A program made the translations under genes and the position numbers. Of a stretch of 64,000 nt of DNA, positions 24,788 to 35,478 are shown one piece after another. The notes beneath the pieces were generated by a model that saw nothing but the letters and a program-made list of their open reading frames with translations, made no database searches and had not been told where the DNA came from. Source of the stretch: Polychytrium aggregatum (Eukaryota; Chytridiomycota; Chytridiomycetes; Polychytriales); NCBI RefSeq assembly GCF_025602895.1, contig NW_026516205.1, forward strand, positions 620,001 to 684,000, given 5' to 3'. Positions within the stretch are counted from its first letter, which is position 1; every line of letters starts with the position of its first letter.

Positions 24788-27243
24788 ATGATCCGACAAC
24801 GACCTGCATGGATCGCACGGCACCGGCCATGGCGGACGCTCGACACGGCCCCTCGACCGTCCCCGGCGAGGCGGGGCATGCATACGGTGGCCCTGGGTAT
24901 GTCCGGCGGCGTCGACTCGAGTGTGTCAGCGTATCTGCTGCAGCAGCAGGTAAGGCTCCATGTCGGCCTCGACCTGGCCAGAGACATAACCAATGGATCA
25001 CTGGCAGCCCGGCCAACCGCCGAGAGGCAAGCACTCACGCTGCTCGTCGCCGATTCCACCAGGGCTACAGAGTCCACGGGTATTATATGCGGAACTGGGA
25101 CGAGCGAGAAGAAACCGGCCACTGTCCGTCGAGTCAAGACTGGGAAGACGTCCAGACTGTCTGCGATCGCCTCGGCATCGAATGCACCAGAGTACGATGC
25201 CATGCTGGAGCCAGCCATGCACCACCAGGATATTAAGAAGAGGCCATCACCGAGCATCGGTCCAACTATTAACGACTTGCCCATCCGTGCCAGGTCGATT
25301 TCACCAAGGAATACTGGAACTCGGTCTTCACGCCCTTTCTCGATCAGCTCGCCGTCGGCAACACACCCAACCCGGACATTCTCTGCAACGAGAAGATCAA
25401 ATTTGGGTCGTTTTTCGACCGCTACCTGCTGTCGTGCCAAGGCCAGCACAAAATTGCTGCTGACTATGTAGCCACAGGTGGGCAGTCGAGGCTGGAGGAC
25501 TTGGGATGGCAGCTATGGCGGTGACATATCTTGGGGGCGACGCATCTCAACCCAGTACAGCGTTGGATGGACTGCATTCCTTACCGGGCACCCTTTGACA
25601 TCCTGCTCAGGACACTATGCCCAGATGCGTCACGATCCCGATGGGTCGTCGCATCTGATTCGAGGTGAGCCGACCGCAATTGACGAGATCGATCATGATG
25701 ATGCTGCCGGGTGTATCCCGGCCACAGGATCCATCCGAATGCAACCCAACCCACTGCAGACAGTCTATTCATATGAGCCAACTGCTCGGGCTATCGGCAA
25801 TGATGTCAGTCGACCTGCCGCTGCCACATGATACTAACTGCAGCGGCATCCAAACACTTGCACTCATCACATGGATACCACCAGCCGCCGACCGAAACAA
25901 GGATCAAACGTATTTCCTATCGACAGTCTCGATCGCTCGGCTCAAGCGCACGCTCTTCCCGATCGGCCATTTGCTCAAGAGCGATGTCAAGAAGCTGGCT
26001 GCAGACCTTGGCCTCCCCGTCGCGCAAAAGAAGGAGAGCATGGGCATCTGTTTCATCGGAAAGCGCAAGTTCTTTGACTTTGTTGGTATGCTGGGCACCG
26101 GCTGGCACCGGCTGGTACCGCCGAGACGGGTGGAGAGACACTGCCCTGGCTCACATGGCTGCAGAGAGAATGACATCTACCTGCTTGGCTGAGGCGATGC
26201 TGGATGCACGAACGATCGCGTGGATCGATTTTGAGCCGGCTCTCCAACAGAGTGTCGCTGACGCAGCTCCCCCGGGCTTGTTTCGTTATCGTCCGCGACT
26301 GTACCTCAACCAGAGGAGTACATCGAGCAAACTCCGGGCGAGTTTGTCTCTGTCGATGGAGAGGTGCTCGGTAATGACTGGTCCAGGCAATTGCACACAT
26401 TTGCTGCTGCCTCGCCGCCTGTTCGTCTGCGCCCGACTGCATTGCGACGCAGAGCCAATCGCCTGCGCCACTCGGAATGAGCATGACCCACTTACTGCCC
26501 TTCGTATTTCACATATCGCTCGTGTCTCGGACAGGCACCCATCCTGGACTCTCATCACACACGATCGGACAGCGAGCGTCGCTGCCTTCGGCCACTGGCA
26601 CCAAGTTTTACGTCGCCGGCAAGAATTTTGCCAAGAATCAGCTCATCGTAGCGTCGAGCGTGTGAGTCCCCGTGCTCGGGTATTGGTCGCCACGACTGCG
26701 GTGACGGCTGCGGTGACAGCGTGCGCCATCCAATGTTGCTGAGCACCCCATCTCATCCAGCCATTCTCCTTGGAACTTTGCTGCAGATCACATCCAGCCA
26801 TGCTCAGGGACATTGTCAAGATCCGCACCAGCGATTTCACATGGATCCAGGGGCAGCCACCGCCGCCTGGACCCGAGTCAGGTATGGGAGGTCTTGAAGC
26901 CAGCGCACCCTCATAGAGTGCACACTAAGTGGACACTAGATGCACACCATCGATCAGCGGGCTCTCATCCTTGACTGGCCTCGCCCGGACATTGCTAACC
27001 CACCATCCCGCCGCATATTCTCCAGATGGTATCAAGACCATGGCCAAATATCGATATCGGTCCGATCCCGTGGCTTGCACCCTGAGCCTGGACGGAGGCC
27101 ATGTCGTGTTCAAGTTTGATTTCCCACAGGTCGGGCTGGCGGCTGGACAGCATGTCGCCGTTTACGACTCGGAAGGCGAGGAGTGTCTTGGTGGCGGCAG
27201 CATCACCGAGACTGGCCCGTGGCTGTACTCGAGGGAGCTGTGA
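24788..27243 (+). CDS. SLM3: mitochondrial tRNA-specific 2-thiouridylase (MnmA/TRMU/Slm3)
   Basis: Makes 2-thiouridine at the wobble base of mitochondrial tRNAs for Lys, Glu and Gln. Exon 1 (24788-24949) encodes a basic mitochondrial presequence ([16 protein letters not shown]...) then the PP-loop [20 protein letters not shown]. Next exons give [14 protein letters not shown] (from 25063), [12 protein letters not shown]...[15 protein letters not shown] (25293-25479; catalytic Cys in NPDxxCN), [29 protein letters not shown] and [17 protein letters not shown] (second catalytic Cys in GICFIG), [24 protein letters not shown], and a final beta-barrel region [21 protein letters not shown] to the stop at 27241-27243. 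Both cysteines and the PP-loop are present, so it looks functional. About ten introns; limits of the exons at 26300-26900 are uncertain. Confidence 0.9.
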
Positions 27244-28374
27244 AATGCAGCTCCCTCAAGATGATTCAACCTTCTGTCTTGATGGGCAAAGAGACTGGCG
27301 ATGGGCGTATCGCAGCCTCGAAGGAGAGCGATATGAGAGTCGAGGGCGATGCAGACTCCTGCTTCGCATGACAGCACACCATCGTTCACCACCTTCCAGG
27401 ATTGAGCGCAATCTTTGCTCTTCACGTTCCTCCTCTCCTCCTCTCCTCCTCTCGCAGCCCCCATGTAAACCGGCACAGATTCCCTATAATAGCACCAAGA
27501 TCGGCAATACTCTCGCGAATTGGGCTGCACGGCTCGTCGGTCAGCGACCTTGCTTCACCCATGATACGCCTGCACATGTGCCAGAGGTGTGCTGCAGTCA
27601 AAGTATTCAATTAGTTGGGTTCAGTTGTCCTCCGTTTCCGGCGTCTCCTTTGATATCTCTCCGCAACTTCACCTCTCCTGTTTGCCCTTCTGATAGGCCT
27701 CCCGCTCTGTCTGGTCAAGTGCCATTACCACTCCATGAAATGAAATGAAATAAAATAAAAACCAAATGAGGAAGAATAAATAGTGTGATAGAATCATGGT
27801 CATGAACAGCCGAGGTGGAAGCTCGAAACAGAATTAAACTGCTCTGGCAAGAAGTCATAAATGCGAGCAGACTATACTGGTGGGCGAGAAACACCAGCCA
27901 GGCTAAGGCGGCGTCTTTGTCATCGAATATGTACACAAGTATGGGTCGAGGGAAGCTCTCAAGACCAAGGACCGTGCCAAGGGCAGGTTGAATACAAAAG
28001 ACATGTACAGTCAAAATAGAGCAGGAACAGCAGGGAGAAAGGGAGAAAGAAGAAACAAATGAAAGCCAAAGGGGGCAACTCGATCAGAAATCAGCCAAGA
28101 ATTGAGCGGGGAGGGGAGAAGGGTGTGATCTCGGCTGTTGACTCACACAGCTTTGCGGGGCAGTGGTCTTGTTGTTGCTCGTTGCTCGTTGCTCGTTGCT
28201 CGTTGCTCGTTGCTCGTTGCTCGTTGCTCGTTGCTCGTTGCTCGTTGCTCGTTGCTCGTTGCTCGTTGCTCGTTGCTCGTTGCTCGTTGCTCGTTGCTCG
28301 TTGCTCGTTGCTCGTTGCTCGTTGCTCCTCATTGGAGCAATTGATTGTCCCAGAGCTACTGCGGATGCGGCTCG
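27244..28374. other. convergent 3' gap, AT-richer, with heptamer satellite
   Basis: Between the TRMU-like gene (+) and a minus-strand gene ending at 28375. Notably AT-richer than the rest of the window around 27740-28090. Ends in the 22-copy GTTGCTC array. No gene is seen. Confidence 0.55.
28174..28327 (-). repeat. (GTTGCTC)22 perfect heptanucleotide array
   Basis: Exactly 22 uninterrupted copies (154 bp) of GTTGCTC; the minus strand reads GAGCAAC. It begins 48 bp past the stop of the minus-strand gene, so it is probably in that gene's 3' UTR. Seven is not a multiple of three and no unit makes a stop, so every frame is open through it; the resulting ORFs are artefacts. Confidence 0.97.
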
Positions 28375-31079
28375 CTAGTGGTGGAAGGCGAGGCTGCCCT
28401 CCATGTGAGACATCTCGGCGTCCATCGACATTGAAAAGCCAGAGTGGTCCGGCAAAGTCGTGGCGGCCATCGCATCGTTGCCGCCTCCAGCATATGCAGT
28501 TGCAGCGAGCCCAGCCGAAGCGGATTTGATGCCTGCGGCCCGCGGCATAGGTTGGTTTGATGCGACCGAGCCTCCGCCGCCGAAATCGAGCTGCATAGTC
28601 GCAAACGGATGCGACTGCGGAGACATTGCCGCGGGCGATGGGGAGCGACCCAGCGACAGTTGTTTCTTTTGCTTGAACATGGGCAGCGTCCCCGACTGCA
28701 CCTCGGCGTCGCCGTGGCCAAATTGCGAATGCGGCTGTGGCTGCATGGCCGGTGCATTCGAGGCCGAGAGGGCAGATGTCGACGTCGACGACGACGATGA
28801 CGACGAGGCTGACGCCGATGCTGATGCCGATGCCAACGTTGGCGTCTGGGTCGAGAGGGCCGTTGGGGTGGGCGAAGGCGTTGGCGGATGGGCATACGAA
28901 TGGGGATGGAGGGGATACGGGTGCTGCGTGTGAACATGGCGATGGTAGTGGTAAGAGTGGCGGGGAGCCGCATGCCCGGCGACATATGGATACGGCTGAG
29001 GGCCTGGGCGATAGCTCGGGTGCTGTGGAGGCGGCACCGCAAACGAGTACGGGTTGCCGAACCGTGAGAGCGGGTCGCCTCGGTTCTTGTCGCCGGTTAC
29101 GGCACGATTCGATCCGGCCTGAGGCCCCGAAGACGGCTGGGACCCAAAGCCCTGGAAGTCGGGCTGGCCCGGCATGCAGGCCAGAGTGTCTGCGTCCGAG
29201 GCACCCTCGTTCTTGATGTCGGAGAGCGACTTGGAATCCTTGAGGGCACCGGCAATGCCGACCACCGAGTCTGGAGCACCTGCAGCTGCCTCCAGACGGC
29301 CCTCGAGGGTCTCTACTTCTGCGGCCTCCATGTTCTCGGCCAGCAACGGTGTAAAGAAGCACAGGGACCCGGTAGGATTGGGCGGCTGCGATGGATTGGA
29401 CACTGACGGCCCGCTCGGCGTGGTGGCTGTGTCGAGCATGTAGATCGATCCCGGCGATCGTGGTGGAAGTGGATACGGGTGCGAGTACGGATGCGGAGCC
29501 CCTGGCAAAGACATCCGTTCTGGCTCAGTGACGGGGCGCTTGGGCTGACGAGCAGGGGCCGAGTTTGGGAGGATTCCATCGATCCGAGGAGCAGGATCGG
29601 TGGAGTACCACCCCATGGGCGCCGGCGGAGACGAGGAGATCATGGCCAAGTCGAAGGGCTCGTGCGGGTGATGCAGGTGAGCGGGATGAGGTGCGGGATA
29701 GAGAACCGAATCCATGGCCGGGTGGCCTGGGAGTGCGCCGCCGATGTGCGGGGCTGCGATCAGGTTGGCGGGCGGCAGGTTCGGAAACGAATCCAGCGAC
29801 TCCATTTCGCCATGGTGCGAGTACGGTGCTCCTGGAGGGACCTGAGAATACGGCATCTTGGGGATGGCCATGGGCGGACAGGCGGGTGTGGACGATATGA
29901 GCACCGATGCTCGCTTGGGAGACTCTCCGTCGAGAGGAGTCAGGCGCCAGTGGTAAACTGGGCCCTCATACCATTGCAGATGGGGGCCCAGCGACGGCTG
30001 CAGGACATAGCCCTTGGAATGGAACATTTCCAAGAGTGCGACGCACCGCTCGATATCTGAGGCGTTGATGGGTTGGTCGATCTGGTCCGATTCGGAGCAC
30101 CCGTAGCTCCAGCTCCAGCTCGGGCCGGCATCCTCCTTCATGGGCTGATAGATAAACTGCCCAGCGCCAGGACCAAGACCGACACCGCCCGGCATCTGGA
30201 CATCGGCCTCCATGTCGTGAAAGCGGCGCTCGGCAGCGACCGCAACCTCGGACTCGGGAGGCAGGATCGACGTTGCAACAGCAGCGGCGGCCTGCGAGCG
30301 GGCAAGGGCCCTGTCGAGCGGGCTCTGGATGTCGTCGTCGTCGTCGTCGTTGTCTCGGTCTGGATCGTTGCCGTCTCCATCGTCATCACGCTCGCCCGCC
30401 AGAGGGAGGACTTTGTCGATGATAATGGGATCGTTCGAGCTGGCGGAGGCTAGCACATCGTCAGGAGCATCGTTGATGGCGGAGCCGGTTACCTCGCCGC
30501 TGGCCAGCAGCTCTTGCCAGACAGAGTTGATGACGGTGCTGGTGACGGCCTCATGGTCGTTGTTGACGCTGGCCAGGACAGCCTCCCAGAGACGGCGAAT
30601 ATCATGGCGGTTCTTGGCGACTCGCTTGAGAGAACGACACAGCCGCTCGCGGCAAGGTTGATCGGGGAACCCCTCGAGTTGCTGGATGGCGGCAATGGCG
30701 GAGGGCAGTAGCCGGACCAGAGCGAGTTTGAGGCAGGATGAGGGTCATTGGGAGGACGGCGCGATGGATGGATGAAAGTGTGGATGGGTGAATAAATGAA
30801 TGGGTTGGAGAGAACGGGAAGGGCAGCAACGGGGCCCACCTTCAGGACAACGGCACAGTCCAGGAATCGGTAGACCTGGGCACGCGATATGCTCCAGACG
30901 TCCTTGAAGTATGTCTCCAGGCTGGAGGCCTTCTTCTTGTAGATCTTTTGGTGGACGATTGCGTGCACGGCCATGACGGTGCGACGGAATCGCTTCATGC
31001 GGCGTTTTGCATCGTCGCGGGTGACATGGTGCAGGACCTTGAGATCGATCCGTTGCTCTTCCTTTTCGAGCGGGTCCAT
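28375..31079 (-). CDS. conserved fungal protein of unknown function, disordered tail
   Basis: Two exons in matching phase: 31079-30840 and 30681-28375, about 848 residues. The N-terminus is a helical domain: MDPLEKEEQRIDLKVLHHVT, then ISRAQVYRFLDCAVVLK joined to QLEGFPDQPCRERLCRSLKR and RRLWEAVLASV. A second ordered segment reads RCVALLEMFHSKGYVLQPSL then GPHLQWYEGPVYHWRLTPLD. The rest is low complexity: Asp runs, His/Pro/Tyr-rich stretches and short homopolymers near the C-terminus, the composition of many nuclear regulators. I do not recognise the family. The DNA near the C-terminus is full of trinucleotide repeats (GAC/GTC, GCC). The ATG at 31079 is the first in frame before the helical domain. 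Confidence 0.7.
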
Positions 31080-33716
31080 GAGCAGAGGCGTCTTTGCTGC
31101 CAAAGGCGAGACGGATACGGGAGTCGCATGGGGCAGATACAGAGGAATGAGCAAAGCGGAGCGGTTAGACTGGAGAAAATGGCGGCAGATCCCGCGCCCA
31201 TCGCAGCGACCGGATCGAGGACGGCATATGGAATGTACACGGCGTGACGATCCAGCATAGCGCGGTGATCAAGCACGGCAGAAGGATCAAGCATCGCAGA
31301 ATGATCAAGCACGAGGCGAGAAAGGGCAGCGAGCCGATCGGGGATCGTGTGCCATCCGTCCCGCGATCCAAGTGAAGCCCCATCACCGCCAGGACGACCA
31401 GCATCGACGGCTGAATAGAGAGGGGAAGCAAGGGACGAAATGGCAAAAGACATCCAAGAAGTCCAAGGCCCCACGGCATCGGTGCTTGCGATCATCGCGA
31501 CAGAAGCAACCCGATCGCCGAAATCGCATCCCCGGCTGCTTGCCGAAGCCTTCACAATGGGAAATCGCGCGTGTCCGGTCTGGGAGCAGGGATTGTCCAG
31601 GGTGGGAGAAACGGTGGCCAGGATACTTACTATCCGGGAGAGGCAAGGTGCTTTTGGTGATTCAGTGATGGGCGACGACGGCAAGTCAGAGGCAGCGAAG
31701 CAAAAGTCCCCCTTTGAGATGATGGGTGTGGGTGTGAGTGCGGCAGTTGCTGTATGCTACTGGGCAGCCGGAGGCGACTTTCGGAGGAGAGAAGCGACAG
31801 CGAGCAAGCAGCGAGCAAGATGCGAGCAGCGATCCAGAGGCCCGGGCTTTAACGGGAGACAGTCCGAGCCAGGGCAGATCGGCAGCAGCCAAAGCCAGGC
31901 GAGGGGACGAGGAGAAGCGAAGGCGGGGGAAGGGGGGTCAGGGTCGGCAGGTGTTGGAGGTGCCAGCAAACAGCAACAGCGGCGAGAGGAGACCGATCGG
32001 CGGGTCGGGGGGGGGAAGCTGCAGTAGATGGAGAAGATGAGAAGCGAGGCGGGAAAGGGTTGAGAGAAGCGTGAGAAGGGTGTTTGATGGATGTGCGAAG
32101 ACTAGTGAAGGGTAGGTGTGGGAAGCAAGTGAGGGACGGGTGTGGGAAGGAGGACCCAGACGCAGACAATGTACGAATACGGAGCGAGATATCCGAGTGG
32201 CAATGGATGATGCGGGGAAGATGGAGCAGGGATGAGAGGAATGGATAGCCCGGGACGGCAGCAGAGCGAATGATTGTGAGACGATGTGCCGACAGGATCG
32301 AGTATGAGAGTGGGAGATACCTGCGATGGAGCGAGTGAGACAGGCGGGCAAGTCCAAGACCAAACAACAGGCCGACAGGCAGAGGACGAGCGGATGGCAC
32401 AAACGACGGAGCGCCGGCGGGGGACGGCCTGGATAAGAATGCATTGGCGACTCTCTGCATCGGCGACGTCCAAGAGCGGCCCTCGCCCCCCCCCGGCGAC
32501 GATGGCCCGGCTGGCATCCGCCAAAAGGGCGGGCAAAAGCATCCTGCGGCCACGGATTGGCTCGAGCGACCACTCCGATCGGCAGCCGACCTTGCGAGGC
32601 GGGCTGCTGACCCCACAGGCAAGCGCCGGGGGGTGGCTCCGCAAGCAACAGCGTCGGCGGCATGGTGTACAAACTAAGCAGAGCGTCGACATGCGGTGCA
32701 GAGGAATAGCAACGCATTGGGGAGTGGTGCGGAGGGGGTAGCAATACAACGCAGGCGGGTCTCTGGGCTGCGAACAACCTGGGATGCATCGCAGTGGCAT
32801 TGCAATGGCGAAGGTGGTGTCGGCCGTGTATGCGCACTCTGATTGCAGTGCATATGCGAATGCAGTGCCTATGCGAGGGGCGATATCGATCCCACAACAC
32901 TCGGCGCCCACTCAACGCTCGCACCTCTGCCCTCGTGGCCAGCTTCTCCGGGGAAGGGAGGGCAGGTGTCGCCGAGGGTCCTCCGAAGGTCCATCGGAGG
33001 CCAATGCTCTTGCGGGCGGAACCAGACGGGGGTGGGCCAGCAGCGGCCAAGAGCACTTGCCTCCGACAGCAGACAACATCCGTCGGCTGCATGACAACGG
33101 CGTGCGGATCCTCTGCGATCCTCCGCTGTGTGCAAGACGCAAGGGCCGCAGGGAGGTGTGTCGTGGGCGGCGAGCTGCCTGGGACCAGGACGGCTGCACA
33201 TCGCACGAACGACCGCTGATGATGCGGCATGATCATGGTGCATCCGCGTGATGAACATGGCGGTTGGGACGAGCCTGGATTTGCAGGACCGAGGGGACGG
33301 AAACTCCAGCCCCGGACATCGACAGCCGACATGCATCCCAGGAGACCCATGCGCCTTTCTCCAAGTCCCGGCAGTCCCTCTCCACCTGAGCGAGGCTGCC
33401 TTCTGAAGAAAAGCTCGGCACAGGTATTGCAAAGCAAATGATTGTATATTTACAGCCAAACAAGAGGAGACACAATCGACAGGCAGGATGGGCTCTGTGG
33501 AAACAGGGCGGGAGGCAAGAGCAAACGCAGGCACAAATGCAATGGCAAAGGGAAAGGAGCGAGAGCGACAGCGAAAAGGGCAGGTCCAGACGCAGATACA
33601 GACGTGGATGTTGGTGCGAACAACGGTCGGCTTGCAGGCCCGAGACACGGAGGGTGAATTATACCACCGCCAACCCAGGCTCTGTAGCGGCTGGCCTTCT
33701 CCCAGCGTCGACACAG
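31080..33716. other. long promoter/intergenic region, no gene supported
   Basis: About 2.6 kb upstream of the minus-strand gene starting at 31079 and downstream of the gene ending at 33717. Purine-rich on the plus strand at 31700-32150. Runs of nine G/C near 32007-32015 and 32486-32494. Several frames of 250-500 codons cover 31938-33437 on the minus strand, but they are rich in Arg, His, Cys and Ser, overlap each other and show no domain. Confidence 0.5.
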
Positions 33717-34328
33717 CTAAAAGTTGGTCTTGGGAACGGAAACAAGGCGGTTGCCCTGGGCCACTGGCGCATACTCTTGGTTGGCGGGGCGACTGTTCTT
33801 GAGGCGGGTCTCACCCATCGTAAAGCCCTCATCTTCGGGCTCAGGCGCCTTGATGCCGATGAGACCGCCAGCAGCACGCGCCTGGGATCGAGAAAGCAAG
33901 AGCAAGAGATAGTGATGAATACGCGGCGACTTGTATTCGTCGTCGAGGGGCCAGGGCTCTCCTCTGCTCCATCTCCAGCCACTAAACTCCACATGTCCAC
34001 CCCCGTCGGCACTCGCATGGGTGCGTCCGTTCCCACAGCAATGCCACCAGCATCGCACTCCTCGCAACACCATCAGGACGGGCAAGCTCACCGTGATCGA
34101 GGCAAAGTTCACGAAGCCCCGCTTCAGACCGGACCCAACCATGTGCATGTAGTTTTGCGGCTCGGCCGGCCTGGGCTCCTCGTGGTAGTGGCCGGCCTCC
34201 AGACAGTCGAGGTAGTCAAAGCCATTGGCGCAGGTGGCACTTATGCTGGATCCGGTGCTCTGGTTTGATAAAAGAGAGGAGCCGGAGGACTGCTTGCCAG
34301 TCGACTGAAGAAAGGGTGCGCGGGGCAT
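33717..34328 (-). CDS. small protein of unknown function
   Basis: Open over 203 codons, but an internal GT-AG intron (GTGAGC donor near 34092, acceptor ATCCCAG near 33880, same phase) likely removes the odd middle part, leaving about 133 residues. The spliced protein reads FDYLDCLEAGHYHEEPRP, NYMHMVGSGLKRGFVNFASI joined to ARAAGGLIGIKAPEPEDEGF, and ends QEYAPVAQGNRLVSVPKTNF. It has a Ser/Gln-rich N-terminus and no signal peptide or clear membrane span. No family is recognised. The clean splice and well-formed C-terminus support a real gene. Confidence 0.55.
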   Translation of the reverse strand: MPRAPFLQSTGKQSSGSSLLSNQSTGSSISATCANGFDYLDCLEAGHYHEEPRPAEPQNYMHMVGSGLKRGFVNFASITVSLPVLMVLRGVRCWWHCCGNGRTHASADGGGHVEFSGWRWSRGEPWPLDDEYKSPRIHHYLLLLLSRSQARAAGGLIGIKAPEPEDEGFTMGETRLKNSRPANQEYAPVAQGNRLVSVPKTNF

Positions 34329-35478
34329 GGCTGTGCGGTGGTGTGGTGTGGTGTGCTATTGCGACGGGATGAAGTGGAATGCGACGGGATGAAGTGGAAT
34401 GCGATGGGATGAAGTGGAATGCGATGGAGTGGTGTAGGTTGTGGTTTGGCGTGGGAGGGAGCGGCCGGTTACGAGAATAGAGCCGATAAAAGAGTCGAGA
34501 GCAACCAATTAGCTACGATGTACGAGGACGAATAGAAGCAAGCTCGAGCAAGTCTCTCACGCACTGCTTTCCCGAAAGGCATGGTCGTATCGAACTCGAC
34601 TCGGCCAGGAACCGCACGGGCAGCAACGCGAGCGTCGATGAGCGACAATGGTTGATGCAGCACGACCGGCACGGCGACTTGCGACCAACGAACCTGGGGA
34701 GTTGAGTCGTCAGAGAGCAGAAAGAAGCGGAGCTGCGATGCGCGAGAAACTCAGCGGCGGCTACCTGTGCCCGTCTTTTAGCGCTGAGAAAGTCTCGGCG
34801 TCGGGGAATAAAGGCTTGCGAGTTGGGGAGCGGGGATGTGACTGGCAGACGAGATTACGCCCTGGGGGTGTTTGCGAAATTGCTCGGGAATCAGGGCTGC
34901 TCATGTTCAACGGAGGCATGCAGTTTGTCCTCGTCCTCCGTGGATCCATCGCCCCCAATCACCTCTGATCGTCCCGGCCAGGGCTCAGCCTGCCTGACAA
35001 GTACCAATCTTGTTCCCGCTGCGTCCCCTTGACTCGCACCTATTCCGCCGTCAAAGCGATCGAGGCAGGCTCAAGCTCCGGACACACTCACTCGATGTGT
35101 CTGTGCGCTTGCACCCAGCGGGCGTGGTCTTGGTCTCTTTCTGGACAAAAAAAGGAGGCCCCGGCGAGGTGCGGGTTGGCTGTATTCGATGCATATCCGG
35201 TTCGAGAGAAAGGGGGCGGATGGCGGCTCGCTGTGTCGATCCGACAGTCAAAAAAATGGAGGGCCCATGTCTTGCTCCTCATCGCGTCTGGCTTCTCGTC
35301 ATCTCCATCGGTCGCGAAGGTCGTCAGGGGCAGGGAGAGGCAGAGGCAGAGGGAGAAAGGAGGCCCAGCGCATCCAGTGCCACAGCTGCCCATGGGCTCG
35401 GATCGCTCCTGTAAGCTCCTGTATGCTCCTGTATGCTCCTCTCCCCGACTTGGCACGCCCCCTCCCCCACCACCATCA
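34329..35478. other. intergenic promoter region with 20-bp tandem repeat
   Basis: Upstream of the small unknown gene (starts 34328, -) and downstream of the PZP gene (ends 35479, -). Contains the 20-bp tandem array at 34361-34430 and no supported gene. Confidence 0.5.
34361..34430 (+). repeat. 20-bp tandem repeat, 3.5 copies
   Basis: Unit GCGACGGGATGAAGTGGAAT at 34361-34380 and 34381-34400, one-base variant at 34401-34420, and a half unit after it. It lies 33-100 bp upstream of the ATG of the minus-strand gene at 34328, so in its promoter or 5' UTR. Confidence 0.9.

Noticed and set aside
28091-29362. Frame of 423 codons with repeated EQRATSN
   Set aside because: It is the wrong frame of the minus-strand gene, joined to the heptamer array, which is open in every frame.
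31938-33437. Minus-strand open frame of 499 codons upstream of the 28375-31079 gene
   Set aside because: Composition is Arg/His/Cys/Ser-rich and irregular, several overlapping frames of similar length exist in the same place, and no domain is visible. Chance frames of this length are expected in GC-rich DNA.
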